Positions 7,370-15,915 of a stretch of 64,000 nt of DNA are shown in pieces. The position numbers were made by a program, and so were the translations under genes. Location of the stretch: positions 124,001 to 188,000 of the forward strand of contig NZ_FRFA01000002.1 in NCBI RefSeq assembly GCF_900143535.1. Reading direction: 5' to 3'. Numbering within the stretch: the first letter of the stretch is position 1; each line of letters starts with the position of its first letter. The notes under the pieces are model-generated. The model was not told where the DNA came from, made no database searches, and saw only the letters and a program-made list of their open reading frames with translations. This DNA comes from Tateyamaria sp. Alg231-49. Its GTDB lineage: Bacteria > Pseudomonadota > Alphaproteobacteria > Rhodobacterales > Rhodobacteraceae.

Positions 7370-8893
7370 TCAGGGATCTTGGATGTCAAACGTTGCGCGG
7401 ATCTTCGCATCTGTGGCCGGGTCTATGTAGTCCGGCGCCTGAGCGGCCAGTATCTCGTCCACCCTCTTGCTCGCACGGTCCCATGCCGTCAGTGCGCCTG
7501 CTTCTGCCCATGCACGTGGTGTTTCGCGATCGGCGAGTTGGGGGTACACGTAGTCCCGTTCCATCGCAGCGATGGTGGCAGCACCACCCAGAAAATGTCC
7601 TTCGCCCAGCACAGCCGCACAGATGCCGTCATAATCCAGAGTGCTTTCGCTGACCTCGACCCCGCGTAGGATGCGGTAGGTGTGGCCGTGCATTTCATCA
7701 TCCAGCACGAACCCCTCGAAACTGGCGCCAAGAAGCGCCGAGGTCATACCTGAGCTTTCGTAGATTAGGTTGCCACCGGCGAGGGCTGCCGCCAGTGACG
7801 TCAGCCCCTTTTCTGCGCCGTATTGCGCATCCAGCGCCTTCGCATCGGTCATGGACGCAGCCACGCCTGACACGAGGCCCAGCCAGTTGATGATCTGCGC
7901 CGAGGCTGCGTTCATCACCGCAATCTCGCCACCGCCGCCCGAAAAGGCACCGGTGCGCAGGTCAATCACGAGGGGCCAGTTGGAAAAGACCATGGGGTGA
8001 CCGGGCTTGATCGCGTGGACCATGACGAGGCTGGCCAGTGTTTCGGCGAGCGATTGGGCAAGGAACCCGGCGAGTGTTGCCGGAGCAGTGGCCCCGGCCT
8101 GCGCTGCTGTGATGCATGAGACGGGAATGTTGTGTTCAAGGCAGGCGTAGGTTGTGTCGACCGCATCCGCGCCGAACCGCATCGGTGAAATCACCGGGCT
8201 GATATGCGCTTTGACAAAGGGGCGGTGCGCAAACGCGCCGTCGCCCCCAGCCGCCATATCAAACATGGCGACGATGGGGGCGACGTGCTCCGCGAGTGTG
8301 AAGGCGGTTGCAACGGGTTTCGTTGTGTTCCGCAGAAGGGCGTAGGCGGTGTTGACGTCCAGCGTCCATTCATCCGGCAGATCGGTGGCGATGCAGCAGC
8401 GCGTGAACCAGCTGACATTGGTCAGGCTGTCCTGTAGCCGCGTAAAGTCGTGCAGATCGGCGAGGGTTGAGGCGCGGTACTGGCGGGTTCGGCGGTCGAG
8501 CGTTTGTACCGCCGCGCCGCCGGTGCCGAAGTGGACTGCATTTCCGCCAACCTCGATACTGCGCGCAGGGTCGCGGGCGTGCAGGGGGAAGGTTTTGGGT
8601 GCGGTTGCGATGGCGTCTTCGACGAGGCTGCGGGGGAATGTGACGCGCCCCGAGGCTGTTGAGCTCGCACCTGCGGCCTCGAGGCTTTGGCGCAATCGGT
8701 CGGGCACTTCGCCCATCCCAAGGTCGGACAGCAGGCGGAGGGCTGTGTCGTAGATGTCTTGGACTTCTTGGCTATTCAGCGGTTTGTATGTTCCGCCCTG
8801 TTGTCCCGGCGGGGCCGGGTTGGACGGTGGGCCAGCGGCGCGGGCGGCGGTTCGGGCCTTGCGTCCTGCGCGTTTGGGGCGGGTATCAGACAT
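7370..8893 (-). CDS. Trimethylamine methyltransferase (MttB) family protein, non-pyrrolysine
   Basis: A 507-residue TIM-barrel methyltransferase of the MttB superfamily, which transfers a methyl group from a quaternary or tertiary amine to a corrinoid protein. The C-terminal two thirds show the family pattern, for example HAIKPGHPMVFSNWPLVIDLRTGAFSGG interrupted only by short segments. The frame is continuous without an internal TAG, so this is a non-pyrrolysine member as in the MtgB glycine-betaine branch. Start at the ATG 8893 (MSDTRPKRAGR); 11 residues upstream are also open. No corrinoid protein gene is adjacent. It is divergent from the FAD-GcvT gene, which suggests joint methylamine or betaine metabolism. 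Confidence 0.88.
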   Translation of the reverse strand: MSDTRPKRAGRKARTAARAAGPPSNPAPPGQQGGTYKPLNSQEVQDIYDTALRLLSDLGMGEVPDRLRQSLEAAGASSTASGRVTFPRSLVEDAIATAPKTFPLHARDPARSIEVGGNAVHFGTGGAAVQTLDRRTRQYRASTLADLHDFTRLQDSLTNVSWFTRCCIATDLPDEWTLDVNTAYALLRNTTKPVATAFTLAEHVAPIVAMFDMAAGGDGAFAHRPFVKAHISPVISPMRFGADAVDTTYACLEHNIPVSCITAAQAGATAPATLAGFLAQSLAETLASLVMVHAIKPGHPMVFSNWPLVIDLRTGAFSGGGGEIAVMNAASAQIINWLGLVSGVAASMTDAKALDAQYGAEKGLTSLAAALAGGNLIYESSGMTSALLGASFEGFVLDDEMHGHTYRILRGVEVSESTLDYDGICAAVLGEGHFLGGAATIAAMERDYVYPQLADRETPRAWAEAGALTAWDRASKRVDEILAAQAPDYIDPATDAKIRATFDIQDP

Positions 8894-9057
8894 GGTGCAA
8901 TGGGGCCCATGGCGGGTGCACCGCACAAGCCCCGTATGTTTATTTCAGTGTTTCTGAATGCATGTTTTCAGAACGGCAAAGATAGAAAAGCCTGATTGAC
9001 CGAGTGAGGTCAGATATCCTTGATACCGCAATCCAAGTCAGCCCGGAGGATGCCCCT

Positions 9058-11472
9058 ATGAAAACCCAGACACGCGCCGTTGTCATCGGCGGCGGCATTG
9101 CCGGTTGTTCGACCCTGTATCACCTGACCCAAGAGGGTTGGACAGACGTTGTGTTGGTCGAGCGGGACGAGTTGACCAGCGGGACAACGTGGCATTCGGC
9201 GGCTCAGGTCACGAATTTCGGGATGAACCAGACGATGGTCGGCCTTAAGACCCATTCCATCAATCTGTATCAAGAGTTGCGCGACGATCCGGATTATCCG
9301 GTGCAGTACAATCACGGGGATGGCGGCATTCGGCTGGCCAATACCGAAGCGCAGATGGACGGGTACCGCCATTTTGCCTCAATGGCGCGTGGCATGGGCG
9401 TAGAATTTGAAGTGCTGGATGCGGCCGAGTGCGCGCGCCGCCATCCGCTGATTTCGACGGACAACCTGCTGGGTGGATTGTGGGACGGGAATGATGGCGA
9501 CATTGATCCGGCGTCCTTATGTCAGGCCTTGGCACGCCGCGCGCGCAAGGCTGGGGCCGAGGTGTACCGTCAGACTGACGTGACTGGGCTGACCCAACTG
9601 AAGCACGACAGTTGGATTGTGCACACCAACAAAGGCGATATCGCCTGCGAAGTCGTGGTCAATGCCTGTGGCTACCGTGTGAACGAGGTTGGTGCGATGA
9701 TGGGGGTGGAGCATCCTGTGACCTCGATGGAGCACCAATACTTTGTAACAGACGAGATCCCCGGCATTGTCGAGGCGGGCCATCGGATGCCGCTGCTGCG
9801 CTGTCCGATCAGCGACTATTACTGTCGGCAGGAAAAGAACGGTTTGCTGCTTGGGTTTTATGAGCAGGACTGCAAAACGTGGGGCATGGACGGGATTTCG
9901 CCGGATTTCTCGAACGATCTGTGCCCGGATGATCTGGACCGCATCACAGACGTTCTGGAAGGCGCGTTTGAGCGGATGCCTGCGCTGATGGAAGTGGGCA
10001 TCAAGAACGTGGTGAACGGGCCGATCACCTACACGATCGATGGGGCACCTCTGGTTGGGCCGATCCCGGGTAAGCGAAATGCGTTTTGTATCATAGGGTT
10101 GCGCGCGGGTCTGGGCGAGGGCGGCGGCCACGGCTGGTTGCTGGCCCAGCAGATTGTGCATGGCGAGGCGTGCTATGACACGTGGGTTATTGATCCGCGT
10201 CGGTTCACCGGGCACGCCACTGTTGAACTGACGGCGCTCAAGGCCATTGAAGACTATCAGAACGAGTTTCGGTTTCATTTTCCCAATGAACACCGCCCTG
10301 CGGGACGGTTTGCGAAAACGACCGCTTTGACCCCTGTGCTGGCTGCTGAGGGCGCCGAGTTTACTGTGATCAATGGCTGGGAGCGGGCGGAATATTTCAA
10401 ACCCACCCCTGACTTTGAGGTCACCCATGGGTTCCATTTTGACGAAGCGTTTGAGGTTGTCGCCGGTGAGGTTGCGGCCGTTCAGAACGCCGTTGGTCTG
10501 GCCGAGGTGAACGGGTTCAACCGGATCGAGATTGCGGGGCCGGATGCCCACGCGTTCCTTGATCACGTGATCTGTGGGCGCGTGACGAAGAAGGCCGGCC
10601 GCGTGGGCTTGGGTTATTTGCTGAATGATCATGGTTGTGTGAAGGCCGAAGCCACTGTGGCCAATATCCCGGACGGTCCTGTCTGGTATGGGTCTGCGGC
10701 GGCATCTGAGTGGCATGACATGGACTGGCTGAGTGCCCATGCGGATGGTTTTGACGTGTCGCTGCGTTCGCTGACCAACGACTACACGATCCTTGTGCTT
10801 GCAGGCCCCAAGGCCCGCGATGTGCTGAGCGCGGTGAGCCGGGCTGATTGGTCGGCGAGCGCCTTTCCGTGGCTGTCGGTGCGCCGTGCCTACATCGGGA
10901 TTGCACCCGCCGTGGTGATGTCTGTCAGCTTTTCGGGCGAACTAGCTTATGAAATCCACGTGCCCAATGCGAATCTTTATTCGGCCTACCATGCCTTGCG
11001 CGGTGCTGGAGAGGCCCACGGGTTGCGTCTGTTTGGGGCGCGTGCGGTGGAATCAATGCGCATGGAAAAGGGGTATCTGCATTGGAAATCCGACCTGATT
11101 ACCGAATTTGACCCGTTTGAGACGGCGCTGGATCGGTTTGTGAAAATGGACAAGGATTTTGTCGGGAAAGCAGCGCTTGAGGCGCGTCAGGCCAAGGGGG
11201 TGGGCGCGAAACTGGTCAGCCTCAAAGTTGATATCGACACTGCACCTGCCCATCCTGGCGCGTCCCTCATGCAAGGTGGTGAGGTGGTTGGCACTGTGAC
11301 GTCTGGCGATTGGGGCCATCGTTTGGGAATGAACATCGCCTATGCTTTTGTGCGCCCTGACCTTGCCACCCCCGGAACACGCACTCAGATCGATATATTG
11401 GGGCAGCTGGTGGACGCCGAAGTGATCACCCCCGGCCCCTATGATCCTGAAACGCGCCTACCGCGGGGATAG
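9058..11472 (+). CDS. FAD-dependent oxidoreductase with GcvT domains (dimethylglycine/sarcosine dehydrogenase-like)
   Basis: An 804-residue two-part demethylase. The N-terminal DAO domain has the dinucleotide motif GGGIAG at residues 11-16 and TTWHSA at 43-48; His46 matches the covalent flavin site of dimethylglycine dehydrogenase. A central FAO_M region is followed by GcvT N- and C-terminal barrels from about residue 420, which pass the oxidised methyl group to tetrahydrofolate. CCCGGAGG lies 9 nt before the ATG at 9058. Divergent from the MttB-like gene and upstream of a TRAP transporter, so the likely substrate is an N-methylated amine or osmolyte. Exact substrate unknown. Confidence 0.9.
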   Translation: MKTQTRAVVIGGGIAGCSTLYHLTQEGWTDVVLVERDELTSGTTWHSAAQVTNFGMNQTMVGLKTHSINLYQELRDDPDYPVQYNHGDGGIRLANTEAQMDGYRHFASMARGMGVEFEVLDAAECARRHPLISTDNLLGGLWDGNDGDIDPASLCQALARRARKAGAEVYRQTDVTGLTQLKHDSWIVHTNKGDIACEVVVNACGYRVNEVGAMMGVEHPVTSMEHQYFVTDEIPGIVEAGHRMPLLRCPISDYYCRQEKNGLLLGFYEQDCKTWGMDGISPDFSNDLCPDDLDRITDVLEGAFERMPALMEVGIKNVVNGPITYTIDGAPLVGPIPGKRNAFCIIGLRAGLGEGGGHGWLLAQQIVHGEACYDTWVIDPRRFTGHATVELTALKAIEDYQNEFRFHFPNEHRPAGRFAKTTALTPVLAAEGAEFTVINGWERAEYFKPTPDFEVTHGFHFDEAFEVVAGEVAAVQNAVGLAEVNGFNRIEIAGPDAHAFLDHVICGRVTKKAGRVGLGYLLNDHGCVKAEATVANIPDGPVWYGSAAASEWHDMDWLSAHADGFDVSLRSLTNDYTILVLAGPKARDVLSAVSRADWSASAFPWLSVRRAYIGIAPAVVMSVSFSGELAYEIHVPNANLYSAYHALRGAGEAHGLRLFGARAVESMRMEKGYLHWKSDLITEFDPFETALDRFVKMDKDFVGKAALEARQAKGVGAKLVSLKVDIDTAPAHPGASLMQGGEVVGTVTSGDWGHRLGMNIAYAFVRPDLATPGTRTQIDILGQLVDAEVITPGPYDPETRLPRG

Positions 11473-11590
11473 TTCCTGCGCGGTGAAAGTTACAAAGGCG
11501 GGTGACAGTTCAGCCCTCGTTGCATAACAATTCTTCTGAGATGAACGAGTCAGGCGCGTAATGCCTGACCGCACCTAGGGAGGAAACCAC

Positions 11591-12628
11591 ATGACACTTA
11601 CACGCAAGTCGTTCCTGAATTTGGTCGGGGCTGCTGCCTTTGCTATTGGGGCTGGAGGGGCCGCGCAGGCTCAGGAAGTTACGCTGTCGCTGCACCAGTT
11701 CTTGCCCGCGCAGGCCAACGTGCCCAAGCTGATTTTGGATGTTTGGGCTGACAACGTTGAGGCCGCCAGCGATGGCCGGATCAAGATTGACCGTTTCCCA
11801 TCGATGCAGTTGGGTGGCCGCCCGCCTGAACTGATGGACCAGGCGATTGACGGTGTTGCGGACATTGTCTGGACTGTCGTTGGCTATACGCCTGGCCGCT
11901 ATCCCAGCACCGAAGTGTTCGAATTGCCCTTTATGATGACCGATGCACGCGCGATGTCGTCGGCCTATTGGCAGATGTTCGAAAAGCACATGAAGGACAC
12001 CGAATTCAAGGACGTCCATATCCTTGGCACATGGGTCCACGGCCCTGGCATGTTGCACGTGAACAAGGAAGTGAACACGCCTGCTGACATGGAAGGCATG
12101 AAAATTCGCGGTGGTTCGCGCACCGTGAACATTCTGCTGGAAAAGATGGGCGCGACACCTGTTGGGATGCCTGTGCCAGCCGTGCCTGAGGGTCTGAGCA
12201 AGGGTGTCATCGACGGCACAACGATCCCGTGGGAAGTGACGGCGGCGCTGAAAGTTCCGGAGCTGGTTAACAACCACACCGAGTTTGAGGGCAACGCTCT
12301 TTATACGCTGACCTTTGTGCTGGCGATGAACAAGGACCGCTATGAGGGTCTGCCTGCTGATCTGCAAAAGGTCATCGATGACAATTCGGGCCTTGAGTTC
12401 AGCATCTTTGCCGGTGGCACACAGGCCGATTCCGATGGCCCTGCGCGCGCGCTGGCCGTAGACAACGGCAACAACATCGTGACCGTGTCGGGCAGTGATC
12501 TGGACGCATGGAAAGAGGTGTCGCAGCCCATTTTTGAAGAATGGGTTGCCGATATGGAAAGCAAGGGCATCGACGGTCAGGCCCTGATCGACGAAGCCCG
12601 CGCCTTGATGGATGCCTATGAGGGCTAA
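11591..12628 (+). CDS. dctP: TRAP transporter substrate-binding protein, DctP family
   Basis: A periplasmic binding protein of 345 residues. Residues 1-27 form a signal peptide (basic MTLTRK, hydrophobic core, cleavage after AQA). The mature part begins EVTLSLHQFLP and carries the DctP pattern of paired alpha/beta lobes, including MKIRGGSRTVN and the IPWEVTAALKVPEL segment. AGGGAGGAAACC precedes the ATG. It heads the dctPQM set, with an attenuator-like terminator before dctQ. Cargo is unknown: the adjacent FAD-GcvT gene points to amines, the downstream genes to aromatic acids. Confidence 0.93.
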   Translation: MTLTRKSFLNLVGAAAFAIGAGGAAQAQEVTLSLHQFLPAQANVPKLILDVWADNVEAASDGRIKIDRFPSMQLGGRPPELMDQAIDGVADIVWTVVGYTPGRYPSTEVFELPFMMTDARAMSSAYWQMFEKHMKDTEFKDVHILGTWVHGPGMLHVNKEVNTPADMEGMKIRGGSRTVNILLEKMGATPVGMPVPAVPEGLSKGVIDGTTIPWEVTAALKVPELVNNHTEFEGNALYTLTFVLAMNKDRYEGLPADLQKVIDDNSGLEFSIFAGGTQADSDGPARALAVDNGNNIVTVSGSDLDAWKEVSQPIFEEWVADMESKGIDGQALIDEARALMDAYEG

Positions 12629-12637
12629 GGCACAACC

Positions 12638-12670
12638 GGGGTCGCAGTGTCGCATTGCGACCCCATTTTT
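12638..12670 (+). terminator. Hairpin plus T-run between dctP and dctQ
   Basis: GGGGTCGCA (12638-12646) pairs perfectly with TGCGACCCC (12656-12664) around a 9-nt loop, then ATTTTTCTTCTT follows. This is a textbook intrinsic terminator lying between genes that must be co-expressed, so it probably acts as a partial terminator that makes more binding protein than permease. Confidence 0.8.
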
Positions 12671-12690
12671 CTTCTTAAAATGAGGCGTTT

Positions 12691-13257
12691 ATGCACCGTT
12701 TGGTGAAATGGCTGGCCCGCGCATCGGCCATCATTGGCGGGCTTGTGCTGGTTGGTCTGATCATTCTGACCACGCTGTCCATTGTGGGGCGGGAGCTGTC
12801 CAAGCTGGGGCACACGTGGGCAGATGGCTGGTTTCCGGGTCTGGGTCAGGCGCTGATCAACAGTGGCATTGATGAGATCAATGGCAGCTATGAGCTGACC
12901 GAAGCGGGTGTTGCCTTTGCCATTTTTGCCTTCTTTCCCGTCTGTCAGTTTTACGGCCAGCACGCGACGGTGGATGTGTTCACCTCGGCCTTGCCGCGCC
13001 GCGTCCTTGGGTGGTTGCGCGCCTTTTGGGAGGTCGTTTTGACGGCCGTCATCATCTTTATTTCACTGCGCCTTTACGAGGGTATGTTGCGCTATCTCGG
13101 CAATGGCGAGACGACCCTGTTTTTGCAGTTTCCGGTTTGGTGGGCTTATGCGGCCAGCGTTGGCGCCGCTGCGATTGCCAGTCTGACCGCCCTTTATTGC
13201 GCATGGGCGCGGATTGCGGAGGCCGCGACTGGCCACGCAATCCTGCCGGAGGGGTAG
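12691..13257 (+). CDS. dctQ: TRAP transporter small permease, DctQ family
   Basis: The 188-residue four-helix membrane subunit of a TRAP transporter. Hydrophobic helices lie near residues 10-35, 72-95, 105-130 and 145-165. The HATVDVF motif after helix 2 is characteristic of DctQ. Its partners are the binding protein upstream and the large permease 4 bp downstream. The gene carries the ribosome-binding site of dctM in its last codons (GGAGGGGTAGGG). Confidence 0.9.
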   Translation: MHRLVKWLARASAIIGGLVLVGLIILTTLSIVGRELSKLGHTWADGWFPGLGQALINSGIDEINGSYELTEAGVAFAIFAFFPVCQFYGQHATVDVFTSALPRRVLGWLRAFWEVVLTAVIIFISLRLYEGMLRYLGNGETTLFLQFPVWWAYAASVGAAAIASLTALYCAWARIAEAATGHAILPEG

Positions 13258-13261
13258 GGCG

Positions 13262-14617
13262 ATGGAGTGGATTCGCGATATCGTCCAGTTTGTGGGCCTG
13301 AGCCGTTTGGAACTGGGGTTCTGGTCCTTTCCTATTCTGTTGGGCCTGATTTTCCTGCGTGCGCCCATTGGTCTGGCGATGTTTTTGTGCGGATTGTTGG
13401 GCTGGATTTTTGCGATGAACGGCAATCCGACCCCGATCCTCGCCAAGCTGAAATCCGAGACCTACACGACGTTTTCCAACTACTCGCTGACCATCATTCC
13501 GATGTTCCTGCTTATGGGGCAGTTTGCGACGCTGTCGGGGATGTCATCGGCCTTGTTCAAGGCGGCAGAGAGTTTTCTGGGCCATCGGCGGGGCGGTGTT
13601 GCGATGGCGTCTGTTGGTGCCTGCGCGGGGTTTGGAGCGATCTGTGGGTCGTCCCTTGCCACCGCTGCCACGATGAGCCGCGTGGCGCTGCCAGAGCTGA
13701 AAAGGTACGGGTATTCGGGTGGTTTTTCGACCGCCACCCTTGCAGCGGGCGGCACGCTGGGCATTCTCATCCCGCCTTCGGTGATCCTTGTGATCTATGC
13801 GATCATCACGGAACAGAACATCGCCAAACTGTTCTTGGCCGCGTTCATTCCCGGTATTCTGGCGGCCCTTGGGTACGTGATCACCATTTCGATCTATGTG
13901 CGCCTGTACCCCGGATCGGCAGGCACGCGGCCTGCTGTGCCTATGGCTGAACGGTGGAAGGCGCTGGCCGAAACCTGGCCTGTTCTGGTGATTTTCAGCG
14001 TCGTTGTTGGGGGCATTTATGCCGGTTGGTTTACGCCGACCGAGGGGGCCGCGATTGGTGCTGCAGGGACGGGATTGGTGGCTCTGGTGGGTGGAAACCT
14101 GAGTTGGCGGGTATTGGGCGAGGCGCTGATCGGGACGGCCAAGACCACGGCTATGATCTTTTTCATTGTGCTGGGGGCCGCTCTTTATAACAACTTCCTC
14201 GCGTTGTCGGGCGCGCCGCAATTCCTTGCGGACCTCGTTCTGGGACAGGAGTTCAGTCCGTTTTTCGTGCTGTCTGTGATCTTGCTGTTCTACCTGATCT
14301 TTGGCTGCGTCATGGACAGCCTTTCGATGATCCTGCTGACGGTTCCGATCTTTTTCCCGGTCATTTCGGCGCTCGAGTTCGGGATGTCGCCGGAGCATGT
14401 GGCGATCTGGTTTGGCATTCTTGTGCTGATCGTCGTAGAGGTCGGCCTTATTACGCCGCCCGTGGGCATGAACCTGTTCATCATCAATGCGATGGACCGC
14501 GAAACCCCGATGACCGAGACCTATAAGGCCGTCATGTTCTTTGTTGGATCGGACATCGTGCGGGTGGTTTTGTTGGTGGCGTTCCCAGCCATAACCTTGT
14601 TCCTGATCCCGGCCTGA
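13262..14617 (+). CDS. dctM: TRAP transporter large permease, DctM family
   Basis: The 451-residue permease subunit that couples substrate uptake to the Na+ gradient. About twelve hydrophobic helices are visible. Family motifs include GAICGSSLATAATMSRVALPE near residue 120, GTLGILIPPSVILVIYA near 165, and the C-terminal VGLITPPVGMNLFI. I chose the ATG at 13262 because GGAGGGGTAGGG lies just upstream; an upstream in-frame start at 13214 sits inside dctQ. Confidence 0.94.
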   Translation: MEWIRDIVQFVGLSRLELGFWSFPILLGLIFLRAPIGLAMFLCGLLGWIFAMNGNPTPILAKLKSETYTTFSNYSLTIIPMFLLMGQFATLSGMSSALFKAAESFLGHRRGGVAMASVGACAGFGAICGSSLATAATMSRVALPELKRYGYSGGFSTATLAAGGTLGILIPPSVILVIYAIITEQNIAKLFLAAFIPGILAALGYVITISIYVRLYPGSAGTRPAVPMAERWKALAETWPVLVIFSVVVGGIYAGWFTPTEGAAIGAAGTGLVALVGGNLSWRVLGEALIGTAKTTAMIFFIVLGAALYNNFLALSGAPQFLADLVLGQEFSPFFVLSVILLFYLIFGCVMDSLSMILLTVPIFFPVISALEFGMSPEHVAIWFGILVLIVVEVGLITPPVGMNLFIINAMDRETPMTETYKAVMFFVGSDIVRVVLLVAFPAITLFLIPA

Positions 14618-14659
14618 GGGATCCGGCGCGCTTGCGCGGGCCTCCCGAATCGGCGTTGA

Positions 14660-14678
14660 TAGTTATGTTGCATAATTA
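14660..14678. promoter_or_regulatory. Dyad operator candidate for the MarR regulator
   Basis: TAGTTATGTTGCATAATTA is a 19-bp dyad centred on base 14669 with a single mismatched pair; its inner arms TTATG/CATAA are perfect. It lies 12 bp before the crotonase start, where a MarR repressor of an aromatic operon would act, and the MarR gene is the second gene of that operon. The nine-base core GTTGCATAA also occurs at 11519-11527 upstream of dctP. Confidence 0.6.
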
Positions 14679-14689
14679 AAGGCGTGGGC

Positions 14690-15454
14690 ATGGGTGATAG
14701 TTTAAACATCGAAGTGGATGGCGCGATTGCGGTCCTGACCATGAACCGGCCCGACAAGCGCAATGCCATGTCGGACGGGCTGTTGGCCGAAATCGACGCA
14801 TTCTTTCGCGCGCCGAAGGACGGTGTGCGGGTCGCCGTGCTGCACGGAGCGGGCGGACATTTCTGTGCAGGTTTGGACCTGAGCGAACACGTTGCCCGCG
14901 ACGCTGAAGGGACGCTGCACCATTCGCGCGGATGGCACGACGTGATGGACCGCGTGCAGGGCAGTGGCCTGCCTGTGGTGTCCGCGCTGACGGGTGCGGT
15001 GATTGGGGGCGGCTTGGAACTGGCCACCTCGACCCATGTGCGCGTGGCTGAACCCGATTGCATCTTTCAACTGCCCGAAGGGCGGCGCGGCATCTTTGTC
15101 GGTGGGGGGGCGACTGTGCGCGTCGGCCGCATTCTTGGCGCGGACCGGATGACCGAGATGATGCTGACCGGGCGCAAATACGGCACTGATGATGCGGTGA
15201 GCATGGGCCTTGCGCACTATGCTGTGGGTGCGGGTGAAGCGCTGCCCCGCGCCATGGAGATTGCCGCGCAGATCGCCGGGAATGCGCCGCTGAGCAATTA
15301 CATGATGATCCAAGGCATCGCACGTATCCATGATATGGCGCGCAGTGATGGGCTGTTTGTTGAGAGCCTTTGCGCGGCTCTTGCGCAGACCAGCCCGGAT
15401 GCTGTTGAGGGGCTCGCGGCCTTCTTGGAGAAACGCGCTCCGCAGTTCCGCTGA
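14690..15454 (+). CDS. Crotonase / enoyl-CoA hydratase family protein
   Basis: A 254-residue enoyl-CoA hydratase/isomerase-fold enzyme. Oxyanion-hole segments are visible at GAGGHFCAGLDLSEH (about residue 62) and GAVIGGGLELA (about 105), followed by the PEGRRGIFVGGGATVRV region. The ATG at 14690 follows AAGG; a GTG six bases upstream is an alternative. It is the first gene of the feruloyl-CoA operon, so it probably hydrates, or hydrates and cleaves, hydroxycinnamoyl-CoA. I cannot tell a hydratase from a hydratase-lyase (HCHL) by eye. Confidence 0.85.
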   Translation: MGDSLNIEVDGAIAVLTMNRPDKRNAMSDGLLAEIDAFFRAPKDGVRVAVLHGAGGHFCAGLDLSEHVARDAEGTLHHSRGWHDVMDRVQGSGLPVVSALTGAVIGGGLELATSTHVRVAEPDCIFQLPEGRRGIFVGGGATVRVGRILGADRMTEMMLTGRKYGTDDAVSMGLAHYAVGAGEALPRAMEIAAQIAGNAPLSNYMMIQGIARIHDMARSDGLFVESLCAALAQTSPDAVEGLAAFLEKRAPQFR

Positions 15455-15915
15455 TGGTGCGCCCTGTTCCACACCCAACGCCTGATGCAGTGTCTGACGC
15501 CCCGCTGCGCGCATTTGTCGGGTACCAGATGAAACGGGCGTTCAATGCGGTGCAGGCTGATCTTGGTCGCACGTTGGAGCCTTTTGGTCTGCGCATGCTG
15601 ACATATTCTGCGCTGGCGTTGATTGTAGAAAACCCAGGTTTGCGGCCAAGCCAACTGGCGCAAGCGCTGGCGGTCGAGCGGGCAAATGTGGTGGTTTACG
15701 TGGATCAGCTGGAAGAAGCGGGATGGGTGACCCGCGCGCCTGCGCCGGGGGATCGGCGCGCCTATGCGTTGCGATGCACGCTGGCGGGGCGGCGGCTTTA
15801 TGCGCGCGCTCAAAAGGCGGTGCAGGCCCATGATTACCGGCTGTTGAGCGGGCTTTCTGCGGACGAGGCGGCCATTGTACGCAAAGCGCTGGCACAGATG
15901 GAGCAACGAACATGA
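15454..15915 (+). CDS. MarR family transcriptional regulator
   Basis: A 153-residue winged-helix repressor. The HTH lies around residues 60-85 (LRPSQLAQALAVERANVVVYVDQLE), followed by the wing with DRRAYALRCT. Start and stop overlap: its ATG shares bases with the crotonase TGA, and its end overlaps the next gene by 4 bp, so it is translationally coupled. By analogy with CouR, FerC and other hydroxycinnamate regulators, it probably represses this operon until a hydroxycinnamoyl-CoA binds. The dyad at 14660 is the likely site. Confidence 0.88.
   Translation: MVRPVPHPTPDAVSDAPLRAFVGYQMKRAFNAVQADLGRTLEPFGLRMLTYSALALIVENPGLRPSQLAQALAVERANVVVYVDQLEEAGWVTRAPAPGDRRAYALRCTLAGRRLYARAQKAVQAHDYRLLSGLSADEAAIVRKALAQMEQRT

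Noticed and set aside
7370-8893. Pyrrolysine (amber) codon in the MttB-like gene
   Set aside because: The frame reads through without an internal TAG and has full family length.
9517-10740. A 407-codon minus-strand frame
   Set aside because: Lies opposite the FAD-GcvT gene, whose motifs are clear; Arg/His-rich shadow translation.
11510-12655. A 381-codon minus-strand frame
   Set aside because: Antisense shadow of dctP.
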